From assembly GCF_963855985.1 (NCBI RefSeq), contig NC_087093.1, positions 379,501-443,500 on the forward strand: a stretch of 64,000 nucleotides of DNA, read 5' to 3'. Numbering within the stretch: position 1 is the stretch's first letter; each line of letters begins with the position of its first letter. The notes beneath the pieces were generated by a model. The model was not told the origin of the DNA. It saw nothing but the letters and a program-made list of their open reading frames with translations, and did not search any database. Made by a program: the position numbers and the translations under genes. Below, piece by piece: positions 23,801 through 35,800 of this stretch. Source of the stretch: Ostrinia nubilalis. Taxonomy: Eukaryota > Arthropoda > Insecta > Lepidoptera > Crambidae.

Positions 23801-26800
23801 TTCCGCAACGAGGCCGGCCGCGCGCTCATCCAGCTGCGACACGTCGACCTGCAGCGGAAGGTGTGTGTACCTACTGTTGTGTTGCGGCAACGTGCGCGTG
23901 CTGCTGTTCTCGCCCGTCCAGCGCGGGCCCTTCCGCAACGAGGCCGGCCGCGCGCTCATCCAGCTGCGACACGTCGACCTGCAGCGGAAGGTACGGACTG
24001 TTCTATTTATTTATTTATTATGCAAACAAGTCAATGCTAATGTGGTACCTAACATTTGCCTAAATTTTAATAAACTTGAGTAAATATTTTTTCTTTCTTC
24101 CTTTCAATAATCGAATTGCCTAAGGTGGGAATAGAAACTACGAAGTTTCGCTTGCCAAGCTCTTCAGATTCTTCAAGTTAATTTAAAATTTAATTTGAGA
24201 TGCGACTCTACTGCTAGAAAATTTTAATAACTAGGTATGCCAGGTCCTGCAAACTATTGACTTACCTCTAAAAATCCTGCTCTAATTTAGCTAGTCTAGC
24301 CAGGGTTTCAAAGCTACGGTATGCGAACTGCTGAGTCAAAAACTATCCTTGACGAAAAAAAATACGAGAAACCCTTTGTTAGACCCATTGCAAACTTAAT
24401 TTTTCATACTTTTCCTAACGCTTTTGGAGTTTTTGCTTGCTTTCCGATGTAACTTTAATCGCGCAGCCACAACTCCTGCCGGAGATGAAGCTGGTGGAGT
24501 TCGCGCGCGTGCACGCGGAGTGGGTGCGGCAGGTGGGCTTCTACGCGTCGCTGCACTGCGTCGTGTCGTGCGCCACGTGCCCCGACTCGCTGCTCATGTG
24601 CGACATCGCCGGCTCCAAGACTTACAACATGTTTCGGGTGGAGAAGGTAACTAGTATTTCAAATGTTTACCTATTTACTCGTAGGTGTTAGTTTCTTGTC
24701 CACAACATGTGGTTAGGCCCAAGTCAACAAAGACACGACCCAGGACCGAGCCGTCTGGAGACACATGATACGGAGGGCCGACCCCAATTAAAATGGGAAA
24801 GGCCAGGCAAAGAAAGAAGGTGCTGGTTTCTTGATGCTTTGTTTGTAATAGGGCATGAATATCGGAATCTCGGAATCTCGTAATATCGGAATCTCGGAAG
24901 ATGAGATCCGATATTAACTACAATTCCGATATTGAGCGACCCAATATCGTAATATCGGAATCGGATAAAGGTTTTAATTGAGACTTTAAACAAAGCGTTT
25001 AAACGCGCCAGAACCTGCTACAAAGCTCAAAGTACATAGTTGGCAAAGACCAATGATTTTCTCATGTCTCTCAACATCACTTTTTGTCCCACTGCAAATA
25101 ATGACTAACCATAAAATGTTCTAAAACAATTTTAACACTTCTTACCGTACTTGGCCTTAGCAATTAAAAACGATATCTCAACTCCCTTCCAAACATTAAT
25201 AAAATTGGACTATGGCCCGTCAGTTCTGCGTACTATGTGCCCTGCCCATTGCCACTTCAGCTTGCTAGTCCGCCGGGCTATGTCAGGTCAGCGACTTTAG
25301 TTCGTAAACAGGGCTTCTCATTTCTGATTCGAACTCGTAAAGAAACATCAAGCACAGCCCTCTCCATAGCACGCTGTGCAACTTTGAGAGGCCACGTTTC
25401 TGAGCCGTATATTATCACTGGTAATCTTTAAGTGGTGGTAGTCTGGTGGTCTTTAAGCACTGAGGTATTTTAGACGAAAAGATGTTGTGTAGTTTCCCGA
25501 ACGCGGCCCAGCCGAGTAGGATTTGACGATTTACCGCTTTCTATATTTATTTATTTGTAATAATTTGAATAATAAAAGTAAAAAAAATGCCGTATGTAGA
25601 CCTGTAACCATTAGTCGTCTAGAACGTTTTAAAAATAATCTTGAAAATAAATTGCATTTAGTCCCGTATGTGCAGGGAGACCCAGATGCTCTTTACAATA
25701 ACCTTTTCGAATGTATTAAAACCGAACATGACAAAGTTTTTACGGTAAAGCCATTAAAACCAAATACCAAATCAAAGTTTAGTGACTGGGCTACCAAGGG
25801 AATATACAAAAGTCGAAATACGTTATTTATGAACTTTATGGCATGAAAAAGTATAATAATAGTATATCTTTTCTTGAGCATGTAAAAAAGTATTCAAAAT
25901 TTTTTAAGAAAGTTTGCTTCATGGCTAAGTCTTTTTATATTCGGGACAAGATAGGGAACGCCAGTAATAAAATAAAAGAAACTTGGAATGTTATCAACCG
26001 AGAGACTGGTAAACTAAAACCAAAAGATAATGACTTTTCTCTCAAAGTTCACGATAATTTGATATCTGCAGATAAAGATGTAGCGGAAGCTTTTGACAAA
26101 TTTTTTGGTAATATAGCTTCAGCAACAACTGCCAACTTAAAGTCATCTCCCTCCGAGGCCGAAGAAATATTGAAAACCCACGTGACACCCTGTGACTCGC
26201 ACTTCTCTTTTAAACATATTACTCCATTAGATATCACTAAAACTTTTAATCTTTTAAACGTAAAGAGTACAACTGATATCTGGGGCATCTCTGTCAAGAT
26301 AGTCAAACACATTATTGATATAATTTCCCCACAGTTAGCGATAATATTCAATAATTGCATAGAGAAGGGAATCTTCCCCGACCTCATGAAACATAGTAGA
26401 CTAATGCCATTATTTAAGTCTGGTAGCAAAACCGACCCTGGCAATTATAGACCCATTTCTATCTTGCCCGCTCTGAGCAAGATTTTTGAAAAAATCATAC
26501 AGGAGCAACTTATGATTCACTTTGGCTCTAATAAACTATTTCATAGTGAACAATATGGTTTCACCAAGGGTCGTTCCACCACCGATGCTGGGGTTGCACT
26601 ACTTAAACATATCTTCGAGGCTTGGGAGAATTCTCAAAATGCACTAGGGGTCTTCTGTGATCTCTCAAAAGCTTTTGACTGCGTAGAACATCAAACGCTA
26701 ATTCGCAAACTGCACTATTATGGGGTAAAGGACTCGGCTTTGGATTTAATACAATCCTATTTAAACTTTAGAGTTCAAAAAGTTGACATAAATGGTGTTT

Positions 26801-29800
26801 TGTCTTCTGGGTCACCTGTGAAAATGGGAGTTCCGCAGGGGTCCATTCTGGGTCCATTCTTGTTTCTTATATACATTAATGATCTACCATATTTTGTTAA
26901 GGACTCTTGCGAAATCGTGTTATTTGCTGATGACACATCTTTGATTTTTAATATCGACAGAAGTAAAAATAACTTTGACGATGTAAATAATGCACTAACA
27001 AGAGTTTTAAGTTGGTTCACTACAAATAATTTACAACTCAATGCAAAGAAAACAAAATGTATAAAATTCTCTTTGCCTAACGTAAAAACAGTTAGTACTC
27101 AAATAGAACTTAATAATAATGCAATCGATCTGGTAGACTCTACTGTATTTCTGGGAATTACCCTGGATTCAAAACTCCAGTGGGGCCCCCATATAGAAAC
27201 TCTGGCGGGAAAGCTCAGCTCAGCGGCTTTTGCAATAAAAAGGATACGGTCATTAACCGATGTTTCAACAGCTCGCTTAGTCTACTTTAGCTACTTTCAT
27301 AGCCTAATGTCATATGGAATCATGCTATGGGGCAAAGCTGCAGATTTTGAAACAATATTTATTTTGCAAAAACGTGCGATAAGATACTTGTATAAAATGA
27401 AAGCAAGAGCATCCCTTAGAGAATTGTTTAAAGAAATTGGCATTCTCACGGCCGCTTCACAATACATCTTAAACTGTATTCTATTTATTCAAAAAAATAT
27501 TACTGAATTCAAAAAGAAAAGTGATATTCACCAAATTAACACTAGAAATAAAAATAAATTGGCTATACCCGCTTTTAGACTTAATAAAGTGTTTGCCTCT
27601 TTTATGGGACAAGGTATCCATTTTTATAACAAAGTCCCTGATAAATATAAAGAGCTACCGTATAATAAATTTAAAGATATAGTTAAAGATCACATGCTTA
27701 AAAAAGCCTATTATACAACTCGAGATTTTCTTAATGATAAGTCATCCTGGGAGTAGGATTATGGTCCTCTCATGCTCGCACTAAAAAGAATTAAAATGAA
27801 AAGTAATGTATAAACTCAATAATTTCTCAAATGTTATAGTGTCATGCTTCTCAATCTGGACTGTTACTTAGCTTTATTATTAGTTTTTTATTTTAAAGAG
27901 ATAACTTGGAATTGTCATTCTCACTAAAATGTCTCTGGGGTGGTGGCGTAGTGAGGCGGGTCGTTACATTCCCTCTAATATGGTCGAGTGAAGCGATGGC
28001 TGGTTCACTCGTCATGTCTGTGAACAGGCGCTGCTTTCGGGGACTGGTCAATCCAAGTTATTCAAATTTATGTATGCGAGTCATTTCTACTAGTATCTTA
28101 ATATGTAAGTCTAGATATTAGCACGTCACTACCTTGTTTAATATACCACGCAATCTTGTATACCCATTCTTATAAGATACACCATACAAGAATGCATGGT
28201 AAATTCAGTGAACTGCTCCTGAATCGAATGTACCTACTACTACTATTTCTATTTATTTATATTAACCGGCAGACAGTGGTGACTGAGTTTGTTGCGGCGC
28301 TTCTTCTCAGCACTTGCCAAATGTTGGTCTCGAAGCGCTGGTAGGGTAAAAAGATTATGAGACATGTAGAGGCTCCTTAAGAGCAAAATGACGATTTGTA
28401 AGAACTATTTATTAGTCCAAACAAATAAAGAAATTTTGACTTTGACTTTGACTCGAAATTGAATCTACTTAGCTGAATCGTTTATCCGAGGTTGACATAC
28501 GACATACGACGTCAACAATTTCGAAAATCAGGTTCCCAACCGAAAATAGGTAGGGCGGAACATGGTCATAAGCTTCGTTTTGTCCATGTCCAAGGCCTAC
28601 CTGTTGGGAGACTCGATTAGGTCTTCGAGCATTGTGCCGAGGTCTTCCAGCGATTCTGCCCTAGTTAGCAAAACTGACGGCCGATGGGGCAGCAAGGTTC
28701 TGGAGTGGAGGCCACGTACCGGAAAGCGCAGCATAAGGCTGCCATCCACAAGGTGGACCGACGACCTCATAAAGGTAGCAGGAAGGCGCTGGATGCAGGC
28801 CGCCACCAACCGGCCATTGTGGAAATTATTGGGGGAGGCCTATGTTCAGCAGTGGACGTCATATGGTTGAAATGATGATGATGATATCGCCCCGTGGTTT
28901 TGTGAGTTGTACATCGATAATCAAAAAGGATCAAATTACAAGCATATTCAAGTTTTTTACCACTGTCTTATATTTTTTTAACATGTGACTTGAATGACTC
29001 TACAAATCGTTCCGCCAGTATTGGTTGAAGGAGTAAAAGTTTGTTTGATACCTGTTTTACAAAAACACTTAAATTCTATGCTACTCCATTTCCATAATTG
29101 GCTCATTATCAGTTACCAATGATTACCCTTAACACACAAATTGGTTTTAAATACTTCAATTTTATAATTTTAAGAAGTGCTATTTTGTAATAAATTAAAG
29201 ATTTTGATTAAAATCATTATTTTACTGTATACAATCGAGAAATTATACGAATATAACCAAATATTTAAAATTTATAACACAAACTCAATTCCGATATTAA
29301 TATCGGAATTCCGATATTGAGATCTAATATCGGAAACCAATATCGGAATTGAAAACCTTCCGATATTACATGCCCTAGTTTGTAAAGGCAAAGGGATATG
29401 TCTTGTACTTAGACGATACTCTTTCTCTAAGCCTATTTTTTGCTGTACGTATTTTCTTTGTTTCCACCTGGCACACTCCTCAATGTTGCGTACTCTTCAA
29501 ACTGACAAATACAGCGTATTCCTAAAGAACCTGACTTTTGGCTCTACTGTCCCCTTACAGGGCATCCAGTGCTTCGCGTTCGACGAAGAAGCACACGTGC
29601 TAGCGACAGGCGGGCCGGACTGCGCCGTGCGCGTGTGGAACCCCTTCGTGCCCGCGCGCGCCAGCGCCACGCTGCTCGGCCACCACGCCGGCGTCACCTC
29701 CGTCGTGCTGCAGAACAACGGCCAGACCGTCTACTCGCTGTCGCGCGACCGCGTCATCAAGGTGTGGGACGTGCAGGGACAACAGTGCGTGCAGGTGAGG

Positions 29801-32800
29801 TTTATATTTTCCTGATTCCTAAGAGTTCTTTACAATTGAGAAGCTTTTCCCTGACTGTGCCGGCGCGCGCCAGCGCCACGCTGCTGGGCCACCACGCCGG
29901 CGTCACCTCCGTCGTGCTGCAGAACAACGGACAGACCGTCTACTCGCTGTCGCGCGACCGCGTCATCAAGGTGTGGGACGTGCAGGGACAGCAGTGCGTG
30001 CAGGTGAGGTTTATACTTTCTTGATTCCTGAAAGTTCCTCAAACTTGAGAAGCTTTTCCCTGACTGTGCCGGCGCGCGCCAGCGCCACGCTGCTCGGCCA
30101 CCACGCCGGCGTCACCTCGGTCGTGCTACAGAACAACGGACAGACCGTCTACTCGCTGTCGCGCGACCGCGTCATCAAGGTGTGGGACGTGCAGGGACAA
30201 CAGTGCGTGCAGGTGAGGTTTATATTGTTCTGATTCCTGAGAGTTCCTCAAACTTGAGAAGCTTTTCCCCTTTCAACTAATCGACTTCGCTTGTGAGCCT
30301 TTGCCAGTCTCACACCATATTGTGCACTTGTAAGTTGTAACACCCATAATATTTATGCATACTGAAGTATTTTTGTTTCCAGTTCACATCATATTGTGCA
30401 CTTGTAAGTTGTAGCACCCATATTATTTATTTTTTTGTTTTCAGCTCACATCAGATTGTGCACTTGTAAGTTGTAGCACCCATATTTTTTTTTCATCTTG
30501 TACCATATTGTGCACTTGTAAGTTGTAGCACCCATAATATTATTTTTTTTGTTTCCAGCTCACATCATATTGTGCACTTGTAAGTTGTAGCACCCATATT
30601 ATTTATTTTTTTGTTTTCAGCTCACATCATATTGTGCACGTGAGTTGTAGCACCCATAATATTTATTTTTTTGTTTCCAGCTCACACCATATTGTGCACT
30701 TGTAAGTTGTAGCACCCATAATATTTATGCATACAGCAATTTTTTTATTGTTTTCTGTGCACCTTTGTTTTTTTTTTTTCAGTTTATTATCTGGTTTACA
30801 TTTTGATTTATGCCGTCTTGAATTTTACGCACTAGTTTTGCTTCTCATTTAAAATATACAATTTCCGGTTTGTTAAGCTACTTATTATACACCTATTTAA
30901 TGTGATCTATCGTGCATACTACAGGTGACAGCCTAATGTTTTTTTTTTACAAAATACACACGCAACACACACTTGAAGAGCATTGTTAATTTGTGTAAAA
31001 CTTAAATATTAGTGTCTATCCACTAAATATGGCTGCCACAGAATACCAGCTCTAGGTCCTAACCTAAAGCATAACATATGCTGAGTGGCTGCCATTTTGG
31101 TTCAAATTAAATTTGGTAAAAAATATCCATAGTCTATGGATATTTGGACTAAATAAAAATATTTTCTTCTTCTTTCTTCTTTCTATGGCTACTACATTCA
31201 TTAGCGTGATTTTCTCACCACCCAGACGTACATCGACATCCCGCCGCAAGTGGGCGAGCGCACACCCATCTCGGCGGTGTACAACGCGGCGACGCGCGAG
31301 TACATACTGGCGGCCATCCGCATCGCCGTGCTGGTGCTGGACGAGCAGCTCAACCCGCAGCACACGGACGGGTTCACGCACGCGCGCGCCGTCGCCAAGA
31401 TCCTCTACAACCCGCTGTTCAAGGTCGTCATTACCTGCGGCATGGACAGCATTATCATCAACTGGGACCCCATCACTGGTGAGTGTAGTTTCAATTCCTT
31501 CCTCACTGTGGGGCACGGCTTATGCTGAGTGGGATCCCATTGCGATGGGTATCGCTGTGTGACATGGCATACATTGCTCAGTTTACTTTCTCTTCAATTG
31601 TAGGTATGTTTTATATTGTGTTACCTCTGTCTTTTTTTTATTACCTCTTTTGTGATGTCCTTTCTTTCTTTACTTTCAATTCAAATGTTTCTTTCTTTTT
31701 TTCAATTCAACTTTTCGGGGTTACTTGCAAAATAATAAATGTCCTTTCAAGAATTAAATAATGCATATAAATTAGAACTGTATCGGGTATTCGGGTGTAG
31801 TGTCCAAAAATTTTTTAAATTTGAGTCTTCAGCTTTGTAGTACTTAAGAAAAACAAATTCTGCTAGGGTAACGTTTATTTTATTTTACTTTATTCGGAAA
31901 ACACAGCGTTATTTAACTTATTAACTATCTGTTATAAAGCTTTACACCAATTCTTTGTAGTATTTAAGAACAAATATTCTGCTCGGGTAACGTTAATTTT
32001 TTTTTTACCAGTACCTACCTACAAGTAGCAATGTATGTGTTGCAGGCAAGCGCAACGCCATGGTCCGCGACGCGCACACGCGGCTGCTGCACGGCGAGCT
32101 CATCCCGGTGGAGATCACGGCCGCCTGCTTCGACCCCGGCTACCAGCTGCTCGTCACCGGCGCCCGGAACGGCACGCTCAAGGTCTGGGGGCTTAGTGCG
32201 AGTTTACATCAAACGTCTTGACTGACAAAATGACATTAACGCCCGTATTCACAAACATTACTATGAGGTCTCACAGTGCGCGTGGACACACAGAGTGACA
32301 CACGAACCAATCACAGAGCTCTATTCAACGCTGTGCGTTCGATTTCCTGCTTCACTTAAGCAAGCATCGTTTGTGAATACGGGCGTAAGCGCCCCTAGCG
32401 GGTATTTTCAAGAACTAAAATCTTCATAGATTTTTTTCAGACGTTTGATGTAAACTCACACTAAGCCTTGTTCTCTTGCTTTTGTTAACTGGTGTCTACC
32501 TGATCTTGTACAGAGGCACTTTATTTTTTCCAGGTGTGGAATTTTAACACTGGACTGTGTCTGAGAAATATGTCAATTGAACACATGTGTGAGGTGACCA
32601 ACTGCTTCTGGGTCGAAGGGAGGTAAGAAATGTCACGTTTTTACCTAATGAGGGTTTTCGCGAATGAAAGATCCGCTAGATGGCGGGACGTGGATGTGGG
32701 TTCTGACTGCTGCGTGATTGGTGGATTTTGACATATCTGTCAATGTCATGTCAAAAATAACCAATCATGCAGCATTTGGACCTCGCGTCTACGTATTGCC

Positions 32801-35800
32801 ATCTGGCGGATTTTTTCATTAACGAAAACCCTCATTGTCCAGTTATCGTCCTCCTACTAATTGTGTGTTCGGTAGAATCCTCGCGGTGGGCTGGAACCGG
32901 CACGTGACGGAGTTCGAGGACACGGGCACGGCCACGAGCGGCAAGAGCTGGGAGACGCGCCACACCGACGACGTGCTGGCCGCCGCCGCGCGCAACCCGC
33001 TCGCGCTCGCCACCGCCAGCTACAACTCCGAGCTCATGCTGTGGAAGCTGGAGACCGGACAGCCCTACAGGTCAGCTTACCCACTGACAAGTGAATGCAG
33101 ATTTAAAGATTGTGCTTCCGGCGATCTGCATCCACTGCGTGTGTATTGCCGCTAAATTACTAACAATGCGTAGTAAATTAACTATGGGTAGAGGAGGGTG
33201 GGTGACGAACAATAACTGCATTGCGTAGTAGACGTAGTAACATTGGTGGTTAACTAACATTTTTTTTCAAATATGGTATTATTATCATCATCATTTCAGC
33301 CACAGCGCCAAAGGACGTCCACTGCTGCACACAGGCCTACCCAAATAACATAAAAAAGGCCTTTGGTATAATGTAAATCTTGAATATCTACAGGCGCTTC
33401 TCATGCACGGACCCGATGCTGCGCATCAAGATGCACTACAGCAAGCGCGACGCCGCACGCGCTTCCTCACCGCAGGCCGGCAGTGGAGACCGCCGCCGCT
33501 CATCTATGAGACGCCCGAGGTACGTACGTGGACATCAACCCTGCATTTAACGGCAACTACACAATAGATAGTAGTATGTGAAAGTTACTAAACAACTGAA
33601 GAGACTGCGAAAGCGGAGTGTTGACTTCACAGCATGGGTGCGCCGCGCGAGTCGATCATCGACTCGACGTCGGCAATGCAGAAGGCGCGCGCGCGGCGCG
33701 TGTCGACGGTGTCGATGCCGGCGCGCGCGCAGAACATGCGCCAGCTGGCCGTGCACGCCATGATCTTCCTGGAGACGCGCCCCTTCAGCATGCACGTCGG
33801 TTAGTAGTCACCTCTTTAGAGTTAGCAAATTGTGCCTAAGACGCGCTTCATCTAGTTGTTTCATCCACGAAGACGCTCCCCACCATTCTTCCGCTAATGT
33901 TTGAGTGTTATCGGTACACGCTAAATTATCCATGAGTGCACACTGCACACGCATACTACAATAATGAAGCTGGGATTGCTAGGATCAAACTCCCCGCACC
34001 CCGCGCTTCCCTCGACCAAAAATTGGTGGCGCGTGTCTTCGTGGATGAAACGATCTATAGTTTGTGTATGTATTACCTACTTAGCTAGACTATTGGACCC
34101 TCGATTACCACTCACCATAATAGCATAGACTAAGTGTGAGTGTGAGACTCATGTTTAATAAGTCGTTTCTTATTGTTTCTTGCTATCCCACTGGAAACTA
34201 AAGAGTAAATGATTATGAGTGCGAATGTAAGAATAATAATTCTAAAACCTTGTTTGTTTTCCACGTAGCGTCCCTGATGTTGTCCCTGGAGAACGGGCAG
34301 GTGCAGTGCTGGTCGGACCACCCAGCGGGCGGCTACCAGGGCTCGTTCCAGGGCATCCACACGGCCGGCGACTACGTGTCGTCCTTTGCCACCGACGCCG
34401 ACAACCACTACCTCTTCACCGGCACCACGGTCGGCTACATCAAGGTCTGGCTCATGACCAACTATCTCACGACTGAGAAGGTGAGTGAGATGTTTTCATT
34501 CTACAAATTACTGTTTTTTGGTGAGCGTTACCCCAGCAAAATGTTAAATCTCCTTCATTATCCTTTACCTAAGACGTGGAGCCCTAAGCAATTGCTTAAT
34601 TTACTTATGGATTAAATCCAGCATTGATCTTCTTTTAGAAATCTATTAATTCAAATAATTTTAAAAATCTTAGCTGGTTCAAATTTGAGCCTTCATTAAG
34701 TCGTTAGCGCAGTATTCAAGAAATAAAATTCTACCAGGGTAACGTTACCCTAGCAAAAACATTTTTTACCTGTTGAGTTTGTTTTCGTGAATACAGAGTA
34801 TTCCATTTTGATACCTAGCTTATATTCGAGTGCGGCAGGAAAGTTCTTGAGTGGCGACCACGAGCCGGAAGACTACGATCTGGTGAAGGTCGCGGGAGGT
34901 GCCTGGATGCGAGCGGCGCAGGATTGGTCTTCGTGGAAATCCTTGGGGGAGGCCTTTGTCCAGCAGTGGACGTCTTTCGGCTGAAACGAACGATTCGAGT
35001 GATTAAATAAATTGTCGCTCACAGGTGCACATCAGCATGCCGCGCCTGCGCCTGGAGTTCCCGTTCCTGTGGCGCGACCGCGTGGAGGGCCGCGCCAAGC
35101 GCTGCGTGCGCGACCAGCCGCGCCCGCTGCTCCTCAACAGCTACCGCGCGCACCTGCGCTGCATCACCACCATGGCCTACATCGACGAGCTCAAGCTCGT
35201 GCTCAGGTAGTCTAGTGGGACACACATCAGTGCGCGACCAGCCGCGCCCGCTGCTCCTCAACAGCTACCGCGCGCACCTGCGCTGCATCACCACCATGGC
35301 CTACATCGACGAGCTCAAGCTCGTGCTCAGGTAGTCTAGTGGGACACACATCAGTGCGCGACCAGCCGCGCCCGCTGCTCCTCAACAGCTACCGCGCGCA
35401 CCTGCGCTGCATCACCACCATGGCCTACATCGACGAGCTCAAGCTCGTGCTCAGGTAGTCTAGTGGGACACACATCAGTGCGCGACCAGCCGCGCCCGCT
35501 GCTCCTCAACAGCTACCGCGCGCACCTGCGCTGCATCACCACCATGGCCTACATCGACGAGCTCAAGCTCGTGCTCAGGTAGTCTAGTGGGACACACATC
35601 AGTGCGCGACCAGCCGCGCCCGCTGCTCCTCAACAGCTACCGCGCGCACCTGCGCTGCATCACCACCATGGCCTACATCGACGAGCTCAAGCTCGTGCTC
35701 AGGTAGTCTAGTGGGACACACATCAGTGCGCGACCAGCCGCGCCCGCTGCTCCTCAACAGCTACCGCGCGCACCTGCGCTGCATCACCACCATGGCCTAC

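Larger units (their letters stand above)
24841..29385. mobile_element. hAT-like element with 8-bp target duplication, filled by LINEs
   Basis: The 8-bp direct repeat GTTTGTAA stands at 24841-24848 and 29378-29385. Inside it are the inverted ends TAGGGCATG and CATGCCCTA, and both ends carry repeated AATATCGGAAT motifs. An 8-bp duplication with short inverted ends is the mark of hAT transposons. No transposase frame is seen. The interior is occupied by LINE sequences (25200-25425, about 25523-28452, and 28660-28895). The whole lies in WDY intron 6. Confidence 0.75.
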
